Source: Leptidea sinapis (lineage: Eukaryota > Arthropoda > Insecta > Lepidoptera > Pieridae). Taken from it: a stretch of 64,000 bases of DNA. This document shows positions 20,800-32,727 of this stretch, piece by piece. The notes beneath the pieces were generated by a model. The model made no database searches. It saw nothing but the letters and a program-made list of their open reading frames with translations, and was not told the origin of the DNA. Position numbers and translations under genes: made by a program. Where the stretch lies: the NCBI RefSeq assembly GCF_905404315.1, contig NC_066268.1, forward strand, positions 11,694,001-11,758,000, written 5' to 3'. Positions within the stretch are counted from its first letter, which is position 1. Each line of letters begins with the position of its first letter.

Positions 20800-21066
20800 G
20801 ATTTTTTTTTTTATAAACATAAGGGCCAAGACGAGCAGGACGTTCAGCTGATGGTAATTGATACGCCATGCCCATTACAAAGCAGTGCCGCTCAGGATTC
20901 TCAAAAAACCCAAAAATTCTGAGCGGCACTACAATTGCGCTCGTCATCTTGAGATATAAGATGTTAAGCCTCATATGCCCAGTAATTTCACTTTAATTTA
21001 GCCCAGTTATTTTAATTGTGGTACCCATAATCTAGCCGGCTTCCTGTGCAAAGGAGCCTCCCACTG
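20800..21066 (-). repeat. Repeat R1 copy
   Basis: Plus strand from ataaacataagggccaagac to ggagcctcccactgg, including the internal inverted pair cagtgccgctcagga / ctgagcggcactac. A middle segment is deleted near 20995. Confidence 0.8.
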
Positions 21067-21717
21067 GTAAAAATAGATACGACATACGAAATATTATTTT
21101 GGTGGTTGATCTGGAATGCCTTTTGAGGGCGAACAGTTTTACCCAGGCTTCGTGGCCTTTACAAAAGTGGACTCATAGAATTGGTTTTTAAAATCAAAGT
21201 TTCTTAAAACATTTGCTAAACCTCTTAATACTAATTATTATTATGGTTAAATTTCTCATTTATATTTAAAGTAAACTTAAAGGTTTTTTACCTTATTTAC
21301 CAACATACACACACACCACCATTTTTTTATTACCACACGGTACCATACTTATGTATGTATTACCAAATAAAGTAGTTCAGTATACTTGTATAGTATTTTC
21401 TTAGATTAACGCGAGTATTACAAATTTATTTAGATAAAATACTTTGTAAAGTATTTGCTTTTAATTGTAACTGTATTTACGCATCAGATTATTACGTAAA
21501 AATTACATTTTTATTATTATTTTTTAATGTTCCCTTTCTTTGCTGCCGCACATTTTTAATAATAATAAAAAAGTAACTTTACGCAAAACCTGATGTAAAA
21601 ATATAGCTACCATTACTTGCATTTTAATCCTTAATATGTATAGTGTATGTATAGCTTATGAGCCAACATACAAGCAACGGTGAAAATTATAAAGATTAAA
21701 TTAATGATCTAAATACT

Positions 21718-22110
21718 TTGAAAGTAATCAAGGCAAAAAAGACATTTATTTTCTCAAAATTGATTCCTTTAGAATCCTATTTGATGTCATTTCTAATAAC
21801 TACTAGATACTTCTATCGCTTCGGAAACAAATGGCGCTCTGAGAGAGAAGAAGTGGCGCAAGAAACTCTCCCAGCATTCTTTTTATGCGCTCTTTTCAAT
21901 AAAAATATACAATATTGTACAGTCATTTCAATCGCTATAAAATAACCACAATCTAGTCCCAGGCTGTCCGATCATTTAGATATTCAGCATTGGAGTAATA
22001 GGATTTATGACAGAGCCATTTTTTTTATAAAACATTTAAATTTATTTATAGATAATGCCTGAACAGTGCCTGGGACTTTATTAAAAAAGTGTATACATTT
22101 ACCCTTAAAG
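21718..22110 (+). repeat. LINE 3'-end-like repeat (family L4), copy 1
   Basis: Shares ttctcaaaattgattccttt, gagagagaagaag, aaactctcccag and gataatgcctgaa with 23382-23720 and, inverted, 29705-30085. The gagagaagaag...aagaaactc wording resembles 3' ends of Jockey-type elements; class is inferred. Confidence 0.65.
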
Positions 22111-22479
22111 CTATTAGGTATCTTATGAAGCCTACTAGAATTAGTTACAAGCAATCCCTTATTTCTAGTGTATAACAATAATGAAAATCACTATTAAGAG
22201 CAAAAAGGTGACGATAGACGATAATAATGTCACAAGATGAAATAACAAATATAAGTTTGGAAAATAATATTGTAATTTGACGCGAAATCAGCGCCAACAA
22301 TGGGCCGAGTTAGTTTATTAAACTTTTGTAATAACATTTGCAGGTGCAGTCTCCGTCGGTGGTCGGGAGTTCGATCACCTAGTTTCAGATTAGTAGATAT
22401 TATGAATGATTAACTTCCAAGATATAGTAGTGTTAAAGCATCAAGTAAAATAATATGGAATAGATTATGCGTAATTTGC

Positions 22480-22700
22480 TGGAAATAGGTGATAAACAGA
22501 AAATCCATTCTATTTCTTCGTTCTGTAGATAATAAAAAAAATACTGTTTTATAGGAATTCGCCAATAATATTTCAAAATATCAAGAATTATTTCGTTAGA
22601 AATGCTCCCTGTTGTTATAATGAAATTGTTTCCCAGCGGAACTGTCAAACCGTGCGACACTAATTTCTCTCATCGAAATATGTCCATACAAAACAAATAT
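22480..22700. repeat. Dispersed repeat (family D2)
   Basis: The block gaattcgccaataatat through ctgtcaaaccgtgc recurs at 42460-42830, where it carries the tctagctgacccgacag-type head. Confidence 0.6.
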
Positions 22701-23381
22701 TGGAAATAAAAATAATTATGGGTACCAAATCGAAATAAAAACTATAATATTTCTCAAGTTGGACTAAATTGCACTCCATGAAGTAATCCCCATTAAAATC
22801 CGTTCACTCGCTTAGGAGTCCATCGCGGACAAACAACGTGTCAGGTAATTTATATATGTTAAGATATATATAAAATGAAAATGGTCTTTGTTTGAGGCTC
22901 AATCACGCCTAAACCACTGATCGTATCGACATGAAACTACCACCATTCGATGCGAAATTTATCCTAGATGGTTTTATGGCTACTTATTTTTCGAATTCCA
23001 ATGTTCCAATTTCAATGAACTACTTCCTTTTAAAATTCGACCACTACTATATAAATTAATAAAACAGAGGAAATACATGTTTTCTATTCATAACGTATCT
23101 CACTAGAGCTATCAAACTGTCGTTATAATAAAATATGTGGTATTACAATGTTATAGACAAGGCTTTATTGTTCAACTAACAAGCAACAAACAGGTCAGCC
23201 GTCTAGCTGTCTGTCTGTCACACGACGCTAACTTAATTACTACTTGGTCTGCACAGCTACAGGAAGAATATAGATAGCGTGTGATATACTTAAGAGCAGG
23301 CATTGTAACCAACTTCTTTTCTTCCTACCTACATTGTGAGTTTTTTTAGTTTATATCTCCTCAGATTGTAAAAAGTCATAA

Positions 23382-23720
23382 AATGCATTTATTTACTCAA
23401 AATTGATTCCTTTAGAATTCTTTTTGATGTCATTTCTAATATACTAGATATTACTACCGCTTCGAAAACAAATGTCGCTCTGAGAGAGAAGAAGCGGCGC
23501 AATAAACTCTCCCAGGATTCTTTTTTTGCGCTATTTTTAATTAAATATACAATATTGTACTGTCATTGTTATTGCTATAAAATAATCATAATCTAGTCCC
23601 AGGCTATCCGATCACTTAGATATTCAGCATGGAGTAGTAGGATTTACGAAAGAGCCATTTTTAATAAAACATTTAAATTTATTTATAGATAATGCCTGAA
23701 TAGCGGCTGGGACTTTAATA
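23382..23720 (+). repeat. LINE 3'-end-like repeat (family L4), copy 2
   Basis: About 85-90% similar by eye to 21718-22110 over its whole length. Confidence 0.65.
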
Positions 23721-23889
23721 TAAAATGTATGTTGCATTCTAGTATTGATTTACTAATAAGGTGTAACAAACCCATGATAAATATGTTTCTAAATAAAATT
23801 TTCGTTAATAACAATTAGTCTTATTACTAAGACCCGTGTTTTTAATTACTAAAGTTAGCTCAAATAATTTTCTCTAAGTTCTTTTACCA

Positions 23890-24193
23890 GTGGGAGGCTC
23901 CTTTGCACAGGAAGCAGGCTAGATTATGGGTACCACAACGGCGCCTATTTCTGCCGTGAAGCAGTAATGTGTAAGCATTACTGTGTTTCGGTCTGAAGGG
24001 CCATAGCTAGTGAAATTACTGGGCAAATGAGGCTTAACATCATATGTCTCAAGGCGACGAGCGCAATAGTAGTATCGCACAGAATTGTTGGGTTTTTGAA
24101 AATCCTGAGCGGCACTGTATTGTAATGGGCATGGCGTATCAATTACCATCAGCCGAACGTCCTGCTCGTTTCGTCCTTATTATCATAAAAAAA
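23890..24193 (+). repeat. Repeat R1 copy, nearly complete
   Basis: gtgggaggctcctttgcaca to cataaaaaaaataa. Translation of this family gives spurious ORFs (one of 76 codons here). Confidence 0.85.
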
Positions 24194-24394
24194 ATAAACT
24201 GACGAACAAAACTGTTGTTAATCGAGTCAAATTACAAGCTTGTTGCCTCTTATTATAAAAACCGTATATGGAGTGTACGCGGAACCATGTCATATTGAAA
24301 GTAACACACTGTAAAAGCGTAAGTTAGTTCCCTGATATCCATGCTTGTAGTTGTGTAGTGGTACGAATATATGCGACACTCATTTAAAACTGAG

Positions 24395-24970
24395 AAATAT
24401 TTAAAACTTCAGACTTAAGATAGGTACGATCTTGTATACCTTGGATGATCCAAATGTTTTGTAGTTTTCTTTAGTGTTAATTCCGCCGATATTTGTCTTC
24501 AGGCACGAGTCTCGTGCCAGAGTTTGGCGAATCAATATCTCCCGAGGATGCGTCGTGTCAGGGGCCGTGCATTTATTAGAAATTGAGGTAGGCACTGTGG
24601 GTCTAAGTAGTCGAAGTTGAGCTTTAGAATATGAAAAGATTGCTAACCGTAGGTTTTTAGTATCTAGCGTAAGGAAAAATTTTATGAGTGGGTGTTAAAT
24701 AAGAGTTTGGTTATAAAATAACGAAACCAATTTAAACTAAATTAACTTTTACACTAGTGCTACATTTATTTAGGTTCACAACGAGGTAGGCACTGCCTTA
24801 TTGCCCATATGATAAGCACGCCCCTGCGTCGTGTAGAGACAAAACACGTGTCGAATTGCTTGAAGATAAATATTGGCGGAGTTCACACTAAAGAAAACTC
24901 AAATAATTTTGATGATTATGGATTTCGGCAAAGTAACGCCCACTTCAATAAAGTTACCTTGGATGACTTC
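24395..24970. repeat. Inverted pair of hammerhead-like repeat units around a nested MITE
   Basis: The left unit (ctttagtgttaattccgcc, atatttgtcttcagg) and the right unit (gaagataaatattggcgga, actaaagaaaactc) are inverted relative to each other. The ribozyme-like core lies in the middle (gaggatgcgtcgtgt ... agagacaaaacacgtgtc) but with core changes (CTGA to CCGA, GAAA to CAAA), so it should be inactive. A hAT-type MITE (24559-24826) is inserted in its stem II loop. Confidence 0.6.
24559..24826. mobile_element. hAT-type MITE (family M4) with 8 bp target duplication
   Basis: Ends are CAGGGGCCGTGC and GCACGCCCCTG (inverted, one extra base on the left). The flanks CGTCGTGT at 24551-24558 and 24827-24834 are identical, the 8 bp duplication expected for hAT elements, and removing the element rejoins the host repeat. 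A second copy is at 49901-50130. No coding capacity. Confidence 0.85.
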
Positions 24971-25194
24971 GTCTATTTTATTCCTTGGTCTATCTAGGAT
25001 GTAGTGTAATTGTGCCTTTATGCTTTCAAACTTAATTAGGCAATTTGTGAAAGCTGGGTCGTTTGAAAGTGTTGTTAGGGACTAATGAAACTATATATCA
25101 AATTGCGTCCGCCACTTTCCCTGCAACTAAACGCAATAACCTCTCAAGAAGCCCTTTCTTACATATTTTTTAACATAATTGGGCGAAACGCAGA

Positions 25195-25335
25195 ATGAAT
25201 TGAAGTGTATACATTCAAATGTTGTGAGCGTTCTTGAGTGTAAATTCCGCAAAGATTCGTCTTACACTCAAGAAGACTCACAAAATATTAATAATTATGG
25301 ATTTCCGCAAAATAACGCCTCATTCAATAAATTTT
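25195..25335 (+). repeat. Hammerhead-family repeat fragment
   Basis: Shares actcaagaagactcacaaaa-like wording and atggatttccgcaaaataac with the right unit at 24840-24970; the core region itself is missing. Confidence 0.5.
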
Positions 25336-25561
25336 CTGAATTTTGAACATTAATACTCTGGCCCATTTCATGTCCAAGCAGATTCAGTTCGTACCGTTCG
25401 ACTGCTGAAGACAGCAAGCGTCACAAATATCTCTGTATCAGCGAGTCTTACATCTTTGTGCCGTTTAGACGTGTCAAAACACTTGCCTCGTGGAGCCCAG
25501 AGCGTTTCTTTCCCGCCCCGTGAGTAGCACGTTCGCGTGCCTTTTTTACTCTCCCATATAA

Positions 25562-25870
25562 ATGAATAAATGAATAACAACTTTATTAATAACAAACACA
25601 AACCACACAGAATAATACAAGTAAAAAAGACTTACAGAGGTAAAAAAAAATAATTAAAAACTATTATAGAGAAACAAAAATGGTAAAAAAAAGTATAATG
25701 TTATAATGATTATCTTAATTTTAAATTACTGTGTAGCAGTTATTGCTATCATAAGGAGCTGACTCAGCGTCATAATGCGTTAGTATACTACCAACACAGC
25801 GCTAATTTTCAGCAGCATGCCCAGGTGCAGCAGGTGATCCATTGAGTAACTGCTATTGTTAAATAATATA
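25562..25870 (-). mobile_element. LINE 3' end (family L3)
   Basis: Inverted relative to 11085-11397: aatgaataacaactttatta at one end and cagcgctaattttcagcag at the other. Confidence 0.65.
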
Positions 25871-25950
25871 TTTTGTTGAATTAAAATTCCATTTTTTTTT
25901 AATTGATCGATATTTCTCAATAATATAAAACTCTCCGTCCCGTCCGTCCG

Positions 25951-25990
25951 TATAAAAACCCGTCACGTTTGAAGCGGCCTTTAGTTGTTC
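25951..25990 (+). promoter_or_regulatory. Candidate core promoter: TATA box plus initiator-like site
   Basis: tataaaaa at 25951-25958 and ttagtt around 25981-25986, with the A about 32 bases from the start of the TATA box, which is the spacing of insect core promoters. A 106-codon ORF (26094-26414) lies downstream but has no family I recognise and is interrupted by an acceptor-like site. Weak. Confidence 0.25.
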
Positions 25991-26539
25991 CAGTGGACAA
26001 CCCTCAGTGCTCAGTTTTTTTCAATACCTACACAATAAAGTGCACAGCACGTTGACTGTAATAAACTGTCATAAAGTTAGCCTATATTAATATTTGATGT
26101 CATTATTACAGGCCACGAAAGTGTATGAACACTACGAACTTCGCGTATATATACATATAGTATTGCTTGCAGAACGCTGTTTCTGTCAGATGAATCTTAT
26201 TTTTAACTGCTGCGTTTTCAATTTTGGTACAAAATCCGTGCTACGGTTGCTAAGAGATAATTGTAAACATTTTGTTCACATCATTTCGATCAAAAGGAAC
26301 ATCAGATGCGAAGATCATATGTATATATGTCGTAGGTATATCGTCAAGGTCGATTCGGTCCTGGCACTGGCCGGCTGCTGCCGCGGCACGCTACGCTCGG
26401 CTTGTGCGTTGTGATCAACAGTATAAATTTGTTTTTGGGACCCACTAGTGAACTTTGACAATATATCTGCGACATATACTACATATACAACACATATACG
26501 ACATATACTACACAATATTTAACTCACAATTTCTTCTAC

Positions 26540-26780
26540 AGCATTATAGATGGGGAGTGTCCGAAGAGCTGTTTGACCAGATTCTTCCTTATCATCCCTA
26601 CCACCTGGATATGTGGCATTCCTCCTACTGCGGTTTACGAGGAACTTTCTTCGGTGTTACCAAGACGATACAACACAAGCATCTTCAAGAAAAGGCGCGT
26701 AAACCTATTTGAAAGGCTAGCAACGCTTCTGTGATTCCTCTGGTATCGCAAGAGAATATGGGCGGCGATGATCACTTTTT
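26540..26780 (+). mobile_element. Degenerate LINE C-terminal fragment
   Basis: Plus-strand frames give SEELFDQILPYHPYHLDMW and later cctgattcctctggt-like 3' UTR wording, corresponding to the GECSEELYNLIP ... HHLDVW part of the LINE ORF at 49124-49573. Confidence 0.65.
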
Positions 26781-26970
26781 TTATGACTGTAAGGGACGAG
26801 ACGAGAGGGACGTTCAGCTGATGGTGATTGACACCCTGCCCATAACAATGCAATGCCACTCAGGATTCTTTTTAAACCGAAAAATTCTTAACGACACTAC
26901 AATTGCGCTCGTCACCTTGAGACATAAGAGGTTTCCTTCAGACCGAAACACAATAATATTTACTAATTAA
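26781..26970 (-). repeat. Repeat R1 fragment
   Basis: atgactgtaagggacgagac to gaccgaaacacaataat. It directly abuts the LINE fragment before it. Confidence 0.75.
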
Positions 26971-27466
26971 CATCACATAAGCTCGTTTGTCCCCCCTACT
27001 ATAAAAAAACTTCTACAATAATCATATAAACTGTCATATCAGCCCCTGCCATCAAGTATTCGATTGCATCCGTTTCAAGTACCGTAAATAGTTATTTATG
27101 AGAGTGAGCTAATATTTATGAGCCGTTGAGGCGTCACAACTAACATCGAGTCGTAAATCAACAGGACATAGACGTTCCCAGTCTTCGGTATCCACTAGCA
27201 GTGACTAATTGCGAAACTAACGCTGCAATATGCGGGTATTTCGCAAAAATTGCATGAATATATTTATTACATAATATTATATTTATTCACGAAATTTATT
27301 TGTTTTTATTGAAGTTATTCTTCTTCTTAGGCGCGGTATAGAAAATGATGATAGTGAAATTTTAATTAAATTAAAATTAATAATCTATAAAAAAAATAAT
27401 TACAAATATATGGTATGGACAAACTTATCCTCTTGACAGAATTTATTTAATTAATTTTTATTATTT

Positions 27467-27817
27467 GAAGTTAGACTTTTTTAGGCGCGTTATGAAAAAA
27501 TTATGAATAAGAGTGAAATTTTAAGATGCGCGCGCATCACTTTAACACAAAAGTAACAGGTGAAGTTGGTTCCAAAAATTTTCTGACGTTTGCGATATTC
27601 GTTATTTTTTTTTGGTTTCTTCGTCCATTATTACGACAGGCAAAGGGTTATAGCCCATACAGCCGTATTCGTTATTTAATAATTAATTGTCAAAGCCATC
27701 TTCGTGGGATTTTTACAATGTGGTTCTTTCTACAAACGTATAATAATAATAAAAATAGCACGAGGAATAAATAGTTTTAATGATTTTTACTTTGTTACGC
27801 GAAAGAAGTATAACTTC
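27467..27817. repeat. MITE family M3, second copy
   Basis: gaagttagacttttttaggc at one end and aaagaagtataacttc at 27802-27817 at the other; interior as in 7997-8319. One terminal repeat has two changes. Confidence 0.8.
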
Positions 27818-27930
27818 TTGCGTGCATACATAAGTACATACATACTTTTTTTAATTAAAAATATAACACGTAAAGTATATTTTTATTTACGACAAACAGA
27901 GGAGATAAGAAAACATTTACAAAGTATATT

Positions 27931-28168
27931 ATCAGTGGGAGGCTCCTTTGCACAGGATGCCGGCTAGATTATGGGTACCACAACGGCGCCTATTTCTGCC
28001 GTGAAGCAATAATGTGTAAGCATTATTGTGTGAGACTTAACATCTTATGTCTAGGTGACGAGCGCAGTTGTAGTGCCGCTCAGAATTTTTGGGGTTTCTT
28101 AAGAATCCTGAGCGGCACTGCATTGTAATCGTCAGGGCGTATCATTTACCATCACCTGAACGTCTTGC
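27931..28168 (+). repeat. Repeat R1 copy with internal deletion
   Basis: gtgggaggctcctttgcaca through cctgagcggcactgcattgt; the ctgaagggcgccgtagctag block is deleted near 28030. Confidence 0.8.
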
Positions 28169-28169
28169 G

Positions 28170-28881
28170 ACTGTTACGCAGTTGTCAAATTATTAAAATA
28201 TATTTACGTGAATTATTAATATATTTGCGTTTAAGTATCAATTCGCCCGTAGAAACCATATTTTATCTAAGCTCCATTAAGTAAAATGACACCACTAGTA
28301 GTAAATGGAGGCATATTTCAATGAATAAAGTTGTATTATACAATAAACATGCCCGTTGCAAATAGAGTGCTTCAAACAAGATTTGCATTGGAATTGAGAA
28401 ATATTAGGATACTCAACGTTTTACGACTGGTTCAAGATTCACATTTGAAACTTAACATTCATTTGGGATGTTTACGTAAACTATTATGATTAACAGCTTA
28501 AGGTTTATAAATAAATTTGCAATTACGAAACTGCCCTATTTTTATATTGGAAATAGTGCTAGCATATACATGTACCTACAGTAAAATTGTATATTATTGA
28601 GGTAAGACTATCCTATGTTCAATGTCGTCACGATTTTCGGTTACGCGCCATGTTGTTTTTTTATCACAGTTCAGTATAGCGACGTAAAGAATAATATATT
28701 AGTTAGAAATTGATAAAATAAAAAAACTTCTTAATAAAATAAAATGGCTTTGATTTAATACGGAATATGTTTTTTTATGCTTCATCTACCCAATTTCTGT
28801 GAAGTTATAAATAGTAGATGTAGTGTATTGACATCTAGTCTGAATTGACAACAGTGACCTTAACCGTGTGACGTTGAGTGC
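28170..28881. other. AT-rich DNA, nothing recognised
   Basis: No repeat family, RNA gene or coding segment recognised. Confidence 0.4.
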
Positions 28882-29033
28882 TATATAAGGAATGCAGTAC
28901 AGCAGGAGCGCCAGTTGCTAGCGGACGTCTCCGGGTGTAGTGCTACACAGTAAAAATTGGCTGTTTCACTCGTGTGCAAACGAGGAACATTACAGTAGAT
29001 AAATGGTATTAAATTATTTATAAGGAAGCCAAG
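28882..29033 (+). promoter_or_regulatory. Candidate core promoter and short first exon
   Basis: tatataa at 28882-28888 and an initiator-like ccagttg with its A at 28913, 31 bases downstream: textbook TATA-to-start spacing. The following 120 bases are GC-richer than their surroundings and end at a plausible donor (aag/gtgtat at 29033/29034). The only ATG in this stretch opens five codons, so it would be a 5' UTR exon of an unseen plus-strand gene. Confidence 0.35.
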
Positions 29034-29704
29034 GTGTATAATTTTAATCTGTGGAATCTTAATCAGTGTTTAAAAAAAAATTATAATGCTGTACACTCCA
29101 CTTATACGCTAACTCGACATGGTTAATAGGTATAGGTACATTCTTTGTTTACAACTTAAAGCTAAAGATAATTTTGAAAATATTACATAAATAATGCATC
29201 AGGTAAAAGGCTGATTTAAAAATAATAAGGTACATACATAATAAATAAAAAAACAAAAGAAAAAAGGAAAAACTACGAACAATGACTAACCATCTTTTGC
29301 AGTACTTTTATAATTTTTTTAACTTCTGTTTTGAAACATGGGGCAGAATGCCGAAAAATATCTATGCCTGATGATATGTCATAAAGAAATTTCACTTCTT
29401 ACCTGTTTACCTACTATGGTACTTACACATATTATTTTACCATGAATACTTAGGTATAAATAGGAAGGTTTCCGTTGAAATTTACGAAATTAGCATTTTA
29501 AAACTGTTGCAAGCTTGTAACCGCAGAGGAAATAATCGTAAATGTGTATCAAAATGGCCGCCAAAAGCTTTAACTTACTGTTTATCAGTCACCCAATTTT
29601 ATATCCAATAAAACGAATATAAAGTTAATGTTCGGTGTGTTTATATTATTACCGCGCAACATCAGACGGAATAGTTGGTCAAAATACTTCATTGCGACCA
29701 ATAA

Positions 29705-30085
29705 AAAAGAGTCTTCAACTTAGTTCACAGCTTTAAGGGTAAGTGTATACACTTTTATGGTAAAAACCCAGCCACTATTCAGACATTACCTAAAAATAAA
29801 TTGAACTGTTTTATTACAAAATGGCTCTGTCGTAAATCCTACTACTCCACAGCTGAATATCTAAGTGATCCGACAGCCTGGGCCTAGATAATGATTATTT
29901 TATTGCAGTAGCAATGATAGAACAATATTGTATATTTCATTCTCTCACGCCGCTTCTTCTCTCTCAGAGCGCGACTTGTTTCCGAAGCGATAGTAGTGTC
30001 TAGTATATTAGAAATTACATCAAAAAGAATTCCAAAGGAATCAAGTTTGCGAAAAATAAATGCCTTTTATGCCTTTTAATAAGAC
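29705..30085 (-). repeat. LINE 3'-end-like repeat (family L4), inverted copy
   Basis: Reverse complement of the repeats at 21718 and 23382 (ctctctcagagcgc, cttttatgccttttaat). Confidence 0.65.
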
Positions 30086-30239
30086 TGTACAACGATTGAA
30101 AAGTGAAAAGGCTTAGATCAAAACACAGCAAAGTTGTAAACTTTTATTATCCGTAAAGGTATTTTGTGATCATTTCATTGTGGAAACTATTTATTTACTT
30201 ATTTCAAAGTAATCTATTGCGTCATAACTTGTATATATT

Positions 30240-30545
30240 TAAAATATAACGAAATTTATTGAATTAAACTATATTTTGCTGAAATCCAACATTCTTAAGC
30301 GTTAATCCCGTCTAATTTTGTCTCTAAACGGGGCATCGTCAGGTAGTTGCAGATGTTGGCTCACCGACCTTTGGTGGAGAGTGTCACTCTTGTTCAGAAA
30401 AGTGTGTTTTAGTTGTACATTGGACAAGTAAAACGTAGCTAAACTATAATAAGATTTATTGTAAGTGCGAGCCAGACGTTGCAGAATAGAGTTTTGTGCG
30501 TTATTGGTGTTGGCTTTAGGTACATTATAATACACGTTCCTCTTA
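30240..30545 (-). repeat. Penelope/hammerhead-family repeat, divergent, with short ORF
   Basis: Minus strand: CTGACGATGCCCC followed by gtttagagacaaaat, a decayed form of the ribozyme-like core. Upstream on the same strand 77 codons are open (30302-30535), ending LQLPDDAPFRDKIRRD, that is, through the core itself. No family match recognised. Confidence 0.45.
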
Positions 30546-30774
30546 ATTGAGTTCCCATGACAGGCTTTTCGCGGCAGGTTGTTCCCTTCCCTAAGGGCTA
30601 TATTTCACCGGGAAACCATGGCGGCTCAACCAGTCGCCGCTTACAAATTGGTGGCGCGACCAGCGTCATGACTCTGGTGTCTGTATGGTGTCTAGTTTGA
30701 CATAGCCCTAAAATTATCTCGATGGCTTGCATGCCATGCAGGCGAACCTGTGGTTGTTAACTCTACCGACCTTA

Positions 30775-30992
30775 CAAATAAACAATGTCTGCAAATCAAA
30801 TCAGAAATGAGATCCGTAGGAGAACCAAAGTTACCGACATAGCGCACATGATTGCTAAACTGAATTGGTAGGCAGTAGGGCACATAGTTCGACGGACAGA
30901 TGGCCGTTGGGGCAGTAAAATCCTCGAATGGCGACCACGTACCGGAAGACACAGTGTTGGTAGGCCCCCCACAAGATGGACCGTCGGTCTAG
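30775..30992 (+). mobile_element. RTE-like LINE fragment
   Basis: Plus strand: NQIRNEIRRRTKVTDIAHMI, AKLNW, VRRTDGRWGSKILEWRPRTG, RHSVGRPPTRWT. One stop in the RTE motif. Its 3' part is cut off by the M1 MITE that follows. Confidence 0.8.
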
Positions 30993-31002
30993 ATAGAGTC
31001 TC

Positions 31003-31190
31003 TTACTGCTAGACAACGGTTGATGATGATGAAAACAGGCTAGGGTTATTACTTTAGTGTGCGTGACAAGCTACGTTCTACACTCGCGATTTGTATGTCA
31101 CTTTGTGCTAGCCTGCGTGCAGAGGTTAACTGTCAACCTCAATTTTTTTTGCAGCGTTTTCACAGCTGTCACAGGCTATCTAGACGTATA
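31003..31190. repeat. MITE family M1 copy
   Basis: tctagatagagtctctt at the left and ctatctagacgtat at the right; interior gaggttaactgtcaacc and acagctgtcaca as in 1083-1307. Its left end truncates the RTE fragment. Confidence 0.75.
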
Positions 31191-31694
31191 TTAAATGATC
31201 TAAGAAATATAAATACAAAACCCCATCCACACAACATGATTTGTGAAACTACTTCACTGCGGCTAAGTAAATATAAATTAATATCTAGTGCTAATTAATA
31301 TAAGTTACATATAATAAACGCTATCGAAAACACTCTCCAAAGTACGGCACATTGAACGAGTGCCTCTACAAATACAAAATAGCTGCAGTAGCCGATCTAT
31401 AATTAAATACTAATTATTGATTCGCGCCTCTAATGCATAAACGTTGTTAGCTACGGTTCTGGAATACGTCGGGATATGAAAAGCATATGGTTGGATGTAA
31501 GTATACACCTTAAAATATTTTTTAACAACAAAATACTGAAGTTTCTTTCTCTTTCTTGATAACTAAGTCTAGTATTTCTATCCTTCTTCATTGTGGAGAT
31601 ACATTTACGCATAAAGTCTCATCTGACTATTTTCTGAAATATTTAAATTGTACATAGTCTTCTATTAATACATTGATTCTTTAAATTATTAATA

Positions 31695-31945
31695 ACTTAA
31701 TAATAATACTATTGACACACTTACACAAATTATCTTGTCTCAAACTAGGATGGCTATGGGGTTGTAAGACAACGATATATTTAATTCAATATAATTACAA
31801 AAAATATATAAATAAACATCCATGACTTGGAAACAAACATCCATATTCAACATATAAATGTTTGCACCTGCCGGGATTAGAACCCGGGACCTCTCAGTAG
31901 GTATGGTCACTAACAACTCGGCTATACAGGTTGTCAAACTTACGT
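31695..31945 (-). repeat. tRNA-derived SINE (family S2)
   Basis: The minus strand reads tagccgagttgttagtg (A box) and gggttctaatccc (B box) between 31940 and 31860, followed by a body ending in cttacacaaattatc-like sequence. A decayed copy lies at about 57010-57125. Unrelated in sequence to S1. Confidence 0.7.
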
Positions 31946-32387
31946 ACTAAAGCTAACTTTAAATCTCGTACTTTAGGGATCGTAAATCAACATAAAACCT
32001 AATGCATTTCAAGTGTTCCATTTCTTCATGAGTTCTGTCATGTCTGTGCGGCGATACTGCACGCTTATCAGAGTCTACAAGCAAACCGTAGTAATTACAC
32101 TAGTTCTAGTTTATCGTTTTGTTTTATTTAATGAACAAGTGAGACCAAAATGTCAAGCCACGACTAATTGTTTTCTATAGTTTAGAAACTTGCTTTATCT
32201 ATTCTGCCAATCATTCTTTATGGATAAACCATGCAGCGATTGAGAGAAATACGAGTAATTTTGAGAAAAAGAAATTGGTTTTTAGTATTTTTTTTTTGTT
32301 TCAAAATGTGCTAGAGTGTTTAAAGTATTTTTGTACATTAAACTAGTCAATCTATTTCAGTATTAGATTTAAAAACATTTAACAAAT

Positions 32388-32727
32388 AAACAACCGAATT
32401 CAAAAACACTATTCCAAAGCAATAGATATAATATGCACTAAAAAGTATAAAAATACGCACTATTTTTTAATTAATTAATCTAATTCTAGTTACGATTACT
32501 GTTATTTTTGGAATCGGTGTCTTTGCGCCGCGGCCTGCTCTCGCCTCTCGCGAGCTCACGAGTCAAGCACATCTCACCTATAAATATGTATGTAGTTACA
32601 AACCTATCTTGCATAATAAAAAAAGAATGATCAAAATCGGTTCACCCAGTCGAAAGTTTTGAGGTAACAAACATAAAAAAATACCCACGAATTGAGAATT
32701 CCTCCTTTTTTTGAAGTCGGTTAAAAA
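32388..32727. repeat. MITE family M2, full-length copy
   Basis: Ends are aaccgaattcaaaaa and tttttgaagtcggtt, an imperfect 15 bp inverted pair. The interior has the ctattccaaagcaatagata and gaggtaacaaacataaaaa blocks seen in the other copies (56508-56757, 58113-58320). Confidence 0.8.

Larger units (their letters stand above)
18314..24389. other. Repeat-rich non-coding region upstream of laminin exon 1
   Basis: No host exon seen. Named repeats are listed separately. Stretches with nothing recognised: 18770-19015, 19265-19650, 19830-20220, 21070-21715 (AT-rich, with a GC-poor inverted piece near 21470-21600), 22115-22475, 22705-23380. A common Lepidoptera-type block (gcgaagtgcgagtcgtactc) sits at about 20225-20410. 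Confidence 0.5.

Noticed and set aside
23919..24149. 76-codon minus-strand ORF
   Set aside because: It is a translation of repeat R1; the same peptide pieces appear, broken, in the other R1 copies.
25951..26080. Possible LTR (TATA box followed within 100 bases by AATAAA)
   Set aside because: No second matching LTR, no TG...CA borders and no primer-binding site were seen nearby.
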